A stretch of 33,402 nucleotides of DNA from Steroidobacteraceae bacterium (GTDB lineage: Bacteria > Pseudomonadota > Gammaproteobacteria > Steroidobacterales > Steroidobacteraceae). Within the stretch, counting starts at the first letter, position 1; each line of letters starts with the position of its first letter. Below are positions 23,837-31,992 of this stretch, piece after piece. The notes under the pieces were generated by a model. That model ran no database searches. It was not told the origin of the DNA and saw only the letters and a list, made by a program, of their open reading frames with translations. Location of the stretch: assembly GCA_029266835.1 (NCBI GenBank), contig JAQSWD010000053.1:1-33402 (forward strand), written 5' to 3'. Made by a program: the position numbers and the translations under genes.

Positions 23837-26119
23837 GTGTCGTCAGAAGATCTTGTCTCGGGAATGCAGGGTTTTGCGCGTCATCGAGTCGCGATTGCCG
23901 TCAGCCTGGCGCTGAGCGCCGCTGCCGCGAACGCGCAGACCACGCCAGCCAGTGAAGATGCCAAGACGCTGCCGAAGGTGTCGGTGGCCGCACCCGAGGA
24001 AGAGTCCATCCACGTGAAAGAGGTGGCATCGCCCAAGTTCACGCAGCCATTGCTCGACACGCCGCAGACCATCGCCGTCATCAGCGATGAGGTGCTGCTG
24101 CAGCAGGGCGCGACCACGCTGTCGCAGGCGCTGCGCAATACGCCCGGGGTCACGTTCCTGCTGGGCGAGAACGGCAACACCGCCACCGGCGATTCCATCT
24201 TCATGCGTGGCTTCGACACGCAGGGCAGCATCTTCATCGATGGCATCCGGGATCTCGGCTCCGTCTCGCGCGACACCTTCAACACCGAGCAGGTCGAGAT
24301 CGCCAAGGGTCCCGCCGGCCCGGACTACGGTCGCGGCGCGGCTTCGGGTTACGTGAACCTCGTGAGCAAGGTGCCCACGGTCGAGAGCTTCACGCGTGGC
24401 ACCGCCAGCTATGGCACGGCCTCCAACGGGCGCGTCACGGGCGACTTCAACCATGCCTTCGAAGGCTCGGGCACGGCGCTGCGCCTCAATGCCATGTACC
24501 AGGACGGCGAAGTGGACGGTCGTGACTTCATCGAGCGCAAGGGATGGGCGGTCGCGCCCTCGCTGGCGTTCGGACTCGGCGGCGACACGCGCTCGTACTT
24601 CTATCTACTGCACACCGAGCAGGACAACGTGCCGGACGGCGGTGTGAGCACCATCGGCCTCGATGGCTGGTACGACACCGAGTTCGACGCCACCATCCCG
24701 AACCAGCCGAACGGCGGCGTAATCCCCGACCCGGTCGATCGCGAGACCTACTTCGGCTATGCCAATGATTTCGAGAAGATCAACGGCACCATGTTCACCG
24801 CGCGCTTCGAACACGACTTCAGCGACACCTTCACGGTACGCAACAGCACGCGTGTGGGCCGCATCGAGCAGTTCTACGTGCTCACGGGCGTGAACGCCGT
24901 CAACGCGCCCACGGCGAATCCGGCCGACTGGACGGTGAACCGAACGCGACAGTCGAAGTTCCAGGAAAACACGCTGCTCACCAACCAGACCAACTTCACG
25001 GCGTCGGTGACCACGGGTGGCGTCAGCCACGCCATCACCGGCGGCGTCGAGTTCATCGACGAGGAGCAGTACAACCCCACGTATGCCCCCACGAGTCTGG
25101 GAACGCTGGTTCCCGCCAACGTGTACAACCCGGGCCTGATTTCCGCTCCGCCGGGTTATGCGCCCATGCGCAATGGCGCCTTCACGCGCGGCGAGACGCA
25201 GACCATCGGCGCGTACGTCTTCGACACGCTGAGCTTCGCCGAACGCTGGCAGGTGACGGGTGGCTTCCGCGTCGATACCTTCGACACGGATTTCGAGAGC
25301 ATGACCGCCGTCGTGAACGGCACCACCACCACGCTCACGCCGCTCAGCCTGCAGACCGACGACACGCTGTTCTCGTACAAGCTGGGCGTGCTGTACAAGC
25401 CCGCTGCGAATGGCAGCGTGTACCTGTCGCATGCCACCTCGCGTCAGCCTCCCGGTGGCGCGAACTTCACGCTGAGCACCAACCCCAACAACGTGAACCG
25501 GTCCGACCTCGAACCCACCGAGGGCACCAACCTGGAACTCGGCACGAAATGGGAGTTCCGCGACGGCGCGCTCGCCATCACGGGCGCCCTGTTCGACAGC
25601 ACCAGCAAGAACGAACTGGTTCAGGACGCCGCGGACCCGAACGTTTACGTGCAGGTGGGTGAACGGCAGATTCGGGGTGTCGAAATCGGCATCGTCGGCA
25701 ATGTCACCGACAACTGGGAGCTCAGCGCCGGCATGGCGAAGATGGACACGGAAGTGGTGCGTGGCAATCCGAACCAGACCGGTTCGCAGATCAACTGGTC
25801 GCCGGAGCTGACCTTCACGACGTGGACCACCTACACGACGCCGTTCGGCCTGCAGATCGGCGGTGGCGTCCGCTACGTGGATACCGTGGCCCGATCCATC
25901 AACATCACGGACCCGCGCGTGACCAACGTGCCGACGGCGCCGGAATATTGGGTGATCGACGCCATGCTGGCCTACGAGGTGAATGACAAGGTGACGCTGC
26001 AGCTCAACGGTTACAACCTGGCGGACGAGGAATACGTCGGCACTCTGAACAATGGCGGGTCGCGTTACATTCCCGGCACGCCCATGTCCGCGCTGCTGAC
26101 CGTGAACTTTTCGTTCTGA
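23837..26119 (+). CDS. TonB-dependent catecholate-siderophore receptor (Fiu-like)
   Basis: A 760-residue outer-membrane receptor. A signal peptide (VAIAVSLALSAAAANA-Q) leads to a plug domain at about 55-190 with DTPQTIAVISDEVLLQQGATTLSQALRNTPGV, IFMRGFDTQGSIFIDGIRD and VEIAKGPAGPDYGRGAASGYVNLVSK, the TonB-siderophore-receptor signature. The beta-barrel ends in VNFSF with the terminal phenylalanine needed for assembly. There is no STN signalling domain. The GTG at 23837 was chosen because GGGAGAG lies 6 bases upstream and the signal follows. The next gene, 25 bases on, is a PiuC/YbiX hydroxylase, the same pair as fiu-ybiX and piuA-piuC. A Fur-type site upstream agrees with iron regulation. The exact siderophore is unknown. 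Confidence 0.92.
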   Translation: MSSEDLVSGMQGFARHRVAIAVSLALSAAAANAQTTPASEDAKTLPKVSVAAPEEESIHVKEVASPKFTQPLLDTPQTIAVISDEVLLQQGATTLSQALRNTPGVTFLLGENGNTATGDSIFMRGFDTQGSIFIDGIRDLGSVSRDTFNTEQVEIAKGPAGPDYGRGAASGYVNLVSKVPTVESFTRGTASYGTASNGRVTGDFNHAFEGSGTALRLNAMYQDGEVDGRDFIERKGWAVAPSLAFGLGGDTRSYFYLLHTEQDNVPDGGVSTIGLDGWYDTEFDATIPNQPNGGVIPDPVDRETYFGYANDFEKINGTMFTARFEHDFSDTFTVRNSTRVGRIEQFYVLTGVNAVNAPTANPADWTVNRTRQSKFQENTLLTNQTNFTASVTTGGVSHAITGGVEFIDEEQYNPTYAPTSLGTLVPANVYNPGLISAPPGYAPMRNGAFTRGETQTIGAYVFDTLSFAERWQVTGGFRVDTFDTDFESMTAVVNGTTTTLTPLSLQTDDTLFSYKLGVLYKPAANGSVYLSHATSRQPPGGANFTLSTNPNNVNRSDLEPTEGTNLELGTKWEFRDGALAITGALFDSTSKNELVQDAADPNVYVQVGERQIRGVEIGIVGNVTDNWELSAGMAKMDTEVVRGNPNQTGSQINWSPELTFTTWTTYTTPFGLQIGGGVRYVDTVARSINITDPRVTNVPTAPEYWVIDAMLAYEVNDKVTLQLNGYNLADEEYVGTLNNGGSRYIPGTPMSALLTVNFSF

Positions 26120-26144
26120 TCATTCCGTGGGCTAACATCCGCGC

Positions 26145-26825
26145 ATGATGATCCATGTGCCCAAGGTGCTGACGGCCGAACAGGTGGCGGAATGCCGCCG
26201 CCTGCTCGACACCGCCGAGTGGACCGACGGCAAGGCCACCGTGGGCGAGCAGGGCGCCCTGGCCAAGCGCAACCGCCAGCTTCCCGAGCTTTCGCCCGTG
26301 GGGCGCCAGCTCGGCGAGCTGATTCTCACTGCGCTCGCGCGCAACCCGCTGTTCTTTTCGGCAGCGTTGCCGCTCAAGACCGTACCGCCGCTGTTCAACC
26401 GCTACGAGGGCGGCGAGCATTACGGCATGCACATCGATGGCGCCGTGCGCGCGGTTCCCGGCAGCAGCCATTTCATACGAACCGACCTGTCCTCTACGCT
26501 GTTCCTCACCGATCCCGCCGACTACGACGGTGGCGAGCTCGTGGTCGCGGACACCTTCGGCCAGCACTCGGTCAAACTACCGGCCGGCGATCTCATCCTG
26601 TACCCCGCGAGCAGCCTGCATCGCGTGAATCCGGTGACGCGCGGCGCGCGCATCAGCTCGTTCTTCTGGACGCAGAGCATGGTGGCGGATGCCCGTCACC
26701 GCGAGTTGTTGTTCCAGCTGGACCAGAGCATCCAGCGCGTGCGCGGCAAGCACGGCGAGAGCGAGGAGACGCTCGCCCTCGCCGGCCAGTATCACAACCT
26801 GCTGAGGATGTGGTCGGAGATCTAA
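26145..26825 (+). CDS. piuC: PiuC/YbiX-type Fe(II)-2-oxoglutarate dioxygenase
   Basis: A 226-residue cytoplasmic PKHD-type hydroxylase. The iron ligands are H96 and D98 (YGMHIDGAV) and H159 (SSLHRVNPV), with R169 as the 2-oxoglutarate anchor (TRGARI). The N-terminal stretch begins [21 protein letters not shown] and the pattern [17 protein letters not shown] is characteristic of the PiuC/YbiX group. It is encoded 25 bases behind the catecholate receptor, as in Pseudomonas and E. coli, and probably shares its iron-regulated transcript; the substrate of the family is not settled. Two ATG codons (26145, 26148) are both possible starts. It ends 9 bases from the convergent serine hydrolase. Confidence 0.93.
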   Translation: MMIHVPKVLTAEQVAECRRLLDTAEWTDGKATVGEQGALAKRNRQLPELSPVGRQLGELILTALARNPLFFSAALPLKTVPPLFNRYEGGEHYGMHIDGAVRAVPGSSHFIRTDLSSTLFLTDPADYDGGELVVADTFGQHSVKLPAGDLILYPASSLHRVNPVTRGARISSFFWTQSMVADARHRELLFQLDQSIQRVRGKHGESEETLALAGQYHNLLRMWSEI

Positions 26826-26834
26826 CGCGGCCGC

Positions 26835-27950
26835 TCAGGGCAAGGCGCTGAGAATCAGCGGCATGATCTGCAGCGGCGTGTCCGAGCGTTCCGTGTTGTA
26901 GTTCGAACCCGTGAACGCCACCACCAGCTCATGCGACGGTATGGTGAACACGAAATTCCCGCCATTACCCGAGGTATAGACTGCCTCGATCTGTCCCGTG
27001 CCATGTGTGAAGCGGCTCTTCCACCAGAGAGAGCCATAACCCTGGTTGCGCAGAGAAGTTGGACGCTCGCGCGTGGTGGCCACCCAGTTCTCGGAGACTA
27101 TGCGAGTGCCGTTCCACACGCCCTCGTTGGCGAACAATGCCCCCAGCTTGGCCGCGTCCCGCGGCCGCAGGCCGAAGCCCGTGGCGCCGGTGGCGCGACC
27201 GTCAGGTGAACGCCGCCAGACCGAGTCCTGGATGTTCAGCGGCCCGAACAACCATTGCTGCGCATAGTTTTCCAGCGCCATGCCCGAGCGCTGCGACACC
27301 GCCTCGGCCAGCAACACCACCCCTCCGGTGCAGTAGTTTGCTCGCGCGCCCGGTGCGGCGATCATGCGCAGGTCCAGCATGAATTTGATCCAGTCGCGGC
27401 TGTCGTACATCTTTTCTTCGTTACCCGGAGACGAAGAATCCCAGTCATTGCAGTCCAGCCCGGAGCTCATGTCGAGCAGGTGGCGCAGCGTGATGGCGCG
27501 CTTGTCCGCATCCATGTTGCGGTAGCCATCGAAGTCGGGGATGTGCTGCGACAAAGTGTCGTCGAGGCCCATCAACCCCTGGTCGATCGCGATGCCCGCG
27601 AGCGTCGAAATGAAACTCTTGCCGGTGGACCGCAGCTCGTGGACCGTGTCGCGATCGAAGCCATTGAAATAGCCCTCGGCCACGAGGCGCTGGTTGCGCA
27701 CCACCACCATCGAGTCGACGCCGGGAAAGTGCCCGTCGCGTATGGAATCGAAGATCGAGCCCAGCTGCCGGGTGTCGAGGCCCTCGGCGGCCGGAGTGGA
27801 TGGAGTCCAGCCATCGCCGGTGTTCTCCGGCGCCAGGGTGATGTTCACCGGGCTGTCGGGATTTTCGAAACCGGCATTACCGGCGCCGCCATCGCCGCAC
27901 CCGGCGGCCATGAGCAGGATGCCTATCGAGGCCGGGATTCTTCGTGACAT
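26835..27950 (-). CDS. Class C beta-lactamase-like serine hydrolase lipoprotein
   Basis: A 371-residue protein of the beta-lactamase/transpeptidase-like serine hydrolase family. The lipobox MAAGC puts a lipid anchor on C18, followed by a glycine-rich and acidic linker (about 19-48). The catalytic S108-T-G-K111 is present in RSTGKSF. The second motif appears as Y206-C-T in ANYCTGG, where most relatives have Y-x-N. GATGFGLRPRDAAKLGALFANEG is the usual helical block, and the third KTG-like motif is not evident. Such proteins are often esterases or D-amino-acid peptidases rather than true beta-lactamases; the substrate is unknown. It diverges from the ECF sigma gene across about 110 bases. Confidence 0.88.
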   Translation of the reverse strand: MSRRIPASIGILLMAAGCGDGGAGNAGFENPDSPVNITLAPENTGDGWTPSTPAAEGLDTRQLGSIFDSIRDGHFPGVDSMVVVRNQRLVAEGYFNGFDRDTVHELRSTGKSFISTLAGIAIDQGLMGLDDTLSQHIPDFDGYRNMDADKRAITLRHLLDMSSGLDCNDWDSSSPGNEEKMYDSRDWIKFMLDLRMIAAPGARANYCTGGVVLLAEAVSQRSGMALENYAQQWLFGPLNIQDSVWRRSPDGRATGATGFGLRPRDAAKLGALFANEGVWNGTRIVSENWVATTRERPTSLRNQGYGSLWWKSRFTHGTGQIEAVYTSGNGGNFVFTIPSHELVVAFTGSNYNTERSDTPLQIMPLILSALP

Positions 27951-28000
27951 GGGGCGCTCCAGGAAGGTGACAGGCGGTTAGTGCGCTTCCGGCCGGCTTT

Positions 28001-28030
28001 TCCTTCGCCGATGAAGAAACGCGCGAAGGA
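28001..28030. repeat. 8-bp inverted repeat in the leader of the ECF sigma gene
   Basis: TCCTTCGC (28001-28008) and GCGAAGGA (28023-28030) are perfect complements around a 14-base loop that contains an ATG at 28011 in frame with the sigma factor. It could be a regulator site for the divergent region or an mRNA hairpin affecting initiation. Confidence 0.4.
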
Positions 28031-28061
28031 TTTCCCTCTCCCCGGCACACTAACCATCCCG

Positions 28062-28658
28062 ATGGGCAACCCCGACCAACAACTGGTGGAACGGCTGCTG
28101 CGCGGCGACGCGCGCGCTTTCGACCAGTTCTTCAACGAGTACTACCCGAAGCTGTTCCGCTTCGTGAAACGCCGGCTGCCCGAGGACCCGGCCGCGGCTG
28201 AAGACGTGGCGCAAGCCACCCTCTGCCGCGCGCTGGAAAGCCTGCGCACCTGGCGCGGCGAGGCCGCGCTCATGACCTGGCTGTGCACGCTGTGCCGGCG
28301 CGAGTTGTCGGCACGCTGGCGAGATGCGCGCCACTTCGCCGCCGCGCCCGCGCTGGCGGAGGACGACCCGGAGGTTCGCGCGGCGCTGGAATCGCTGCTG
28401 GCCACACAAGGCTCGGACCCGTTGATGCTGGCCGGCCAGCAGGAGCTCCGCGCGGCCATCTTCGCCGCGCTGGACTATCTACCGCCACCCTACGCCGACG
28501 TCCTGGAGTGGAAGTACGTGCGTGACATGAGCGTCGCCGAAATCGCCCTGCGCCTGGGCCGCAGCGCCAAGGCCACCGAATCGTTGCTGACGCGCGCCCG
28601 TGGGTCCTTCCGCGAGACTTTCACGTTGCTGCGAGGCGGCGCGGCGGGCATGCCATGA
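28062..28658 (+). CDS. ECF-type RNA polymerase sigma factor
   Basis: A sigma-70 family factor of the extracytoplasmic-function class. Region 2 runs from LVERLLRGDARAFDQFFNEYYPKLFRFVKRRL through AEDVAQATLCRALESLRTWRG and MTWLCTLCRREL. Region 4 is FAALDYLPPPYADVLEWKYVRDMSVAEIALRLGRSAKATESLLTRARGSFRE, with its helix-turn-helix. From ATG 28062 the protein has 198 residues and begins just before region 2; in-frame alternatives are ATG 28011 and GTG 27981, and none has a strong ribosome site. Its ATGA overlap with the FecR-like gene marks a regulatory pair: the factor should be held or activated by that membrane protein. Confidence 0.9.
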   Translation: MGNPDQQLVERLLRGDARAFDQFFNEYYPKLFRFVKRRLPEDPAAAEDVAQATLCRALESLRTWRGEAALMTWLCTLCRRELSARWRDARHFAAAPALAEDDPEVRAALESLLATQGSDPLMLAGQQELRAAIFAALDYLPPPYADVLEWKYVRDMSVAEIALRLGRSAKATESLLTRARGSFRETFTLLRGGAAGMP

Positions 28659-29632
28659 GCCGCGAACCCGAATCGCAGATCGAATCGCTGCTGAAACTGG
28701 CGGGAGAACGCGACCAGCCCTCCGCCGAGGCGCTCGAGCGTGCGCGCGCCGCGGCCATGCTCAGCTGGCGGCGGGGTCTTGATCAACAGGGCCGCGAACG
28801 AGCCCGCCCGCGGAGCCGGCCCATTTTCGCGCTCGCCATTGCGGCTGGAATCGCGGCCGTGGTCGCCTCGTCATGGTTGTGGAACGCAAGTCGGTCGACG
28901 TTGGACGTGGCGCGCGTCGCCGCTCTGCAAGGCCAGGCACGGCTGGATTCCGGCCGTGACATTTCCATAGCCACCATCCTGCGCAGCGGCGAGGTGTTGA
29001 GTACCGGCGGTGGCCGCGTGGCGCTGGCCGTCGGTGACGCGCTTTCACTGCGCCTCGATCGCGACACGCGGCTTCGCTTCGATGACACGGGGCAGGTGAC
29101 ATTGCTGGAAGGCGCGTTGTACGTGGATTCCGGCGGACTCAACGCGCGCACCGCGCTGCGCATCCTCACGCCCGCGGGCGCCGTGCGGCACGTGGGCACG
29201 CAGTTCCAGGTGCGCGTGACGGCGCAGAACACGCGCGTGCAGGTGCGTGAGGGCCGCGTGGTGCTGCTGCGCGACGGTGGCGCCTCCGTCGACCTGGGGG
29301 CCGGAGATTCCGCCGACGTGTCCGGCGGGCAAATCCGCGTCGAGCACGAGCAGCCCAGCCACGGCGCGCTCTGGGAATGGGTGGCGGCCACGGCCCCCGG
29401 ATTCGACATCGAAAATCGTCCGCTGTCCGAACTCCTCGCGTGGCTGGCTCGTGAACATGGCTGGCAACTCCTCTATGCCGACGCCGCCACGCAGGCGCGC
29501 GTGCAGGACATCCGCCTTCACGGGAGCATGCCGGGCCATGACGCAGGCGCGATGCTCGAGCGGGCTTCGTTGATCACGGGCATGCCGCTGGCATTGGATG
29601 AAGGCGTGCTGCGCGTGGGGAAAGGACCGTGA
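28655..29632 (+). CDS. FecR-like anti-sigma/sigma regulator, inner-membrane protein
   Basis: A 325-residue single-pass protein. Residues 1-50 are the charged cytoplasmic part expected to bind the sigma factor. FALAIAAGIAAVVASSWLW (about 53-72) is the membrane helix. The periplasmic FecR domain covers about 100-225 (GEVLSTGGGRVALAVGDALSLRLDRDTRLRF, GALYVDSG, ILTPAGAVRHVGTQFQVRV, VREGRVVLL). The end, FDIENRPLSELLAWLAREHGWQLLY to the last residue, is an STN-like signalling fold that receives the receptor's N-terminal domain. It overlaps the sigma gene (ATGA) and the TonB receptor gene (GTGA), so all three are translated in step. Confidence 0.9.
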   Translation: MSREPESQIESLLKLAGERDQPSAEALERARAAAMLSWRRGLDQQGRERARPRSRPIFALAIAAGIAAVVASSWLWNASRSTLDVARVAALQGQARLDSGRDISIATILRSGEVLSTGGGRVALAVGDALSLRLDRDTRLRFDDTGQVTLLEGALYVDSGGLNARTALRILTPAGAVRHVGTQFQVRVTAQNTRVQVREGRVVLLRDGGASVDLGAGDSADVSGGQIRVEHEQPSHGALWEWVAATAPGFDIENRPLSELLAWLAREHGWQLLYADAATQARVQDIRLHGSMPGHDAGAMLERASLITGMPLALDEGVLRVGKGP

Positions 29633-31983
29633 AACGCCTGCTTGCCGCACTGGCGGCTGCGTGCTGGCTTTCGCTGGCGGCCGCGCAGGCCGTGTCGACC
29701 ACGTCCGCGCCGGTGGATGTTCAATTGCGCGCCGGCGCTACCCTGCAATCCGCGCTGGCCATGCTCTCTTCGCGCGGGCACCGCATCGTGTACAGCAGCG
29801 CCCTGGTGACGCCGGCGATGACGCTGAGCGCGCCGCCCAGTTCCACGCGAATCGATGAGCTGCTCGAGGAAATCCTCGCGCCCTGGCGGCTTCGCGCGGT
29901 TCCCGGCGGCGATGGCGACTGGCTCATCGTCGCGGCTCCCGGCGCTCCGCCCGCGGCGGCGGTCGAAGTCGACATGCCCGCCGGGGACGCGCAGCTGGAC
30001 ACCGTCGACGTCACCGCCAGCCGATATTCGCTGGCGACACCCGGATCCACACGCGTATTCCTCGACAGGCGCGGCGTCGAGCAGATGCCGCACCTGGCGG
30101 ACGACGCCGTGCGCATGCTCAAGATACTGCCCGGCGTATCCGGCGGCGACTTTTCCGCCGCGCTGAACATCCGTGGCGGGCGGCGCGAGGAGACCTTGCT
30201 GCGCATCGACGGCGCGGAGATCCACAACGGTTTTCATTTCCGCGATCTCGACGGTGCGCTCAGCGTGCTCGACACCAATCTCGTGGACAGCATCGACTTC
30301 ATCACCGGCGGCATGACCGCGCAGTACGGCGACTACATGAGCGGCGTCGTGGACATGCGCACCCGCCGTCCACGCGCCGAGGACGAGTATCGCAGCGCGG
30401 CCGGCATCAGCTTCGTGAGCGCGTACGGCCGCACCGGCGGCACCTTCGCCGATGGCAGCGGCGCGTGGCTGGCATCGGCGCGGCGCGGATATCTCGACGT
30501 GGTGATGGAGCGCGTCCAGGCCGACGACGAGCAGATCACGCCGCGGTACACGGACGTGTTCAGCTCGGTGTACTACGACATTGGAGATCGCACCGCGCTG
30601 TCCGCGCACGTGTTGCTGGGTGAAGACGACTTGCGGCTGGTTTCGCACGATGACGATGACATCGATTCGGCTGGCGAAGGACGCGCCGGCCACTTCTGGG
30701 TGACACTCGACCAGGAGTTCGGCGAGCGGCTGCAGGCCAGCACGATGGTGGCGACGTCCACCGTTCGCCAGTGGCGCGCCGCCGCCGGCTCGGATGAACA
30801 TCGCACCGGCGATGTGGATGCCGACTTCCACTTCCGCTTTCTGGATGTGCGCAGCGACTGGACCTGGAACGCCACCAGCCGCCAGGTGTGGTTGTTCGGT
30901 GTGAACGCCGGGCGCGCGCAGGCGGATTACGACTACCGGTTGATCGCCACGCAGGTGAATCCCACGGCGCCGGGCGGTTTCGTCGACATCTCGCATGCGC
31001 ACGATCTCGACGTCAGTGGCGACAAGCTGGGCGCGCATGCCGCATGGCGGGGACGCATCGCCGGTGATTTCGTCATCGAAGCGGGCGCGCGATGGGACCG
31101 GTACGAATATCCGGGCGGACTCGGGTTCGCCGAGGCGAGCCCGCGGCTGAACGCCGTCCGCGGCATCGGCGAGCGCGGCGAATTGCGCGCCGCCTGGAGC
31201 GTGGCGCACCAGCCGCAGGGTATCCACGAGCTGCAGGTGGAGGACAACCTGACGACGTTCTTCCAGCCCGAACGCGTGCGCCAGTCGGTGCTGGGCTACA
31301 CGCATCGCTTCGATCGCGGGCTGTCCGCGCGGGTCGATGTGTATCGCAAGGATTACTCGCGGCTGCGGCCGAGATTCGAGAATGCGCTCGACCCCGTGCA
31401 ACTCATTCCCGAGGGCGCGGTGGATCGCGTCCGCATCGATGCGCCGGTCGCGCGCGCGCAGGGTGTGGAAATCACCGCGCGCCGCGAAGCCGACAGCGGT
31501 TTCGCCGGCTGGGCCAGCGTGTCGCTGGCATCGGCCGAGGAGGACGTGGTGGGCGAAGGTTGGACTCCGCGGCTCTGGGAACAGCGCCACAGCCTGTCAT
31601 TCGGATTGTCGTGGACGGCCGCCAGGTGGAACCTCAACCTGGCCGGCCTGTATCACAGCGGAGCGCCGACGACCAGGCTCAGACAGGCGCAGGTGACGCC
31701 CCCCGGCGGGCAGCCCGTTGACGTCATCGTCGCGGGCCCCCGCAACGGCGAGAAGTTAGGCGCCTACGCGCGCGTGGATCTGCGCGCCAGCCGCACGGTG
31801 CAGCTGCGCGGCAGCCGCCTCAACTACTACCTGGAAGTCACCAATCTGCTGAACCGCAGGAATCCCTGCTGCACGGAATCCTATCAACTGGAGCGCAATG
31901 CCGATGGCTGGCTCCGGTTGCACTCCGAAGAAACCTACTGGCTGCCCATGCTGCCGTCGTTCGGATTCCAGTTCGAATTCTGA
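29629..31983 (+). CDS. TonB-dependent transducer receptor with N-terminal STN domain
   Basis: A 784-residue outer-membrane receptor. The signal peptide (MKRLLAALAAACWLSLAAAQA) is followed by an STN domain at about 30-105 (TLQSALAMLSSRGHRIVYSS, DELLEEILAPWRLRAVPGGDGDWLIVA), which signals to FecR in the periplasm. The plug lies at about 125-245: LDTVDVTASRYS, AVRMLKILPGVSGGDFSAALNIRGGRREETLLRIDGAEI and ITGGMTAQYGDYMSGVVDMRTRR. The barrel ends in FGFQFEF. It differs from the siderophore receptor at 23837, and no ligand can be assigned. GTG 29629 overlaps the FecR stop and has GGGGAAAGGA just upstream. As the third gene of a sigma-FecR-receptor cassette it should induce its own locus when its ligand binds. 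Confidence 0.92.
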   Translation: MKRLLAALAAACWLSLAAAQAVSTTSAPVDVQLRAGATLQSALAMLSSRGHRIVYSSALVTPAMTLSAPPSSTRIDELLEEILAPWRLRAVPGGDGDWLIVAAPGAPPAAAVEVDMPAGDAQLDTVDVTASRYSLATPGSTRVFLDRRGVEQMPHLADDAVRMLKILPGVSGGDFSAALNIRGGRREETLLRIDGAEIHNGFHFRDLDGALSVLDTNLVDSIDFITGGMTAQYGDYMSGVVDMRTRRPRAEDEYRSAAGISFVSAYGRTGGTFADGSGAWLASARRGYLDVVMERVQADDEQITPRYTDVFSSVYYDIGDRTALSAHVLLGEDDLRLVSHDDDDIDSAGEGRAGHFWVTLDQEFGERLQASTMVATSTVRQWRAAAGSDEHRTGDVDADFHFRFLDVRSDWTWNATSRQVWLFGVNAGRAQADYDYRLIATQVNPTAPGGFVDISHAHDLDVSGDKLGAHAAWRGRIAGDFVIEAGARWDRYEYPGGLGFAEASPRLNAVRGIGERGELRAAWSVAHQPQGIHELQVEDNLTTFFQPERVRQSVLGYTHRFDRGLSARVDVYRKDYSRLRPRFENALDPVQLIPEGAVDRVRIDAPVARAQGVEITARREADSGFAGWASVSLASAEEDVVGEGWTPRLWEQRHSLSFGLSWTAARWNLNLAGLYHSGAPTTRLRQAQVTPPGGQPVDVIVAGPRNGEKLGAYARVDLRASRTVQLRGSRLNYYLEVTNLLNRRNPCCTESYQLERNADGWLRLHSEETYWLPMLPSFGFQFEF

Positions 31984-31992
31984 TCGCCTGTC

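Noticed and set aside
2693-28482. CTATCTAC as a DNA-uptake sequence
   Set aside because: Uptake sequences occur in both orientations and often between genes; these copies are all sense-strand and mostly one codon pair, so a codon or RNA explanation fits better.
29518-31590. A 690-codon minus-strand frame opposite the STN receptor
   Set aside because: Same reason: antisense shadow of a complete TonB receptor with signal peptide, plug and terminal phenylalanine.
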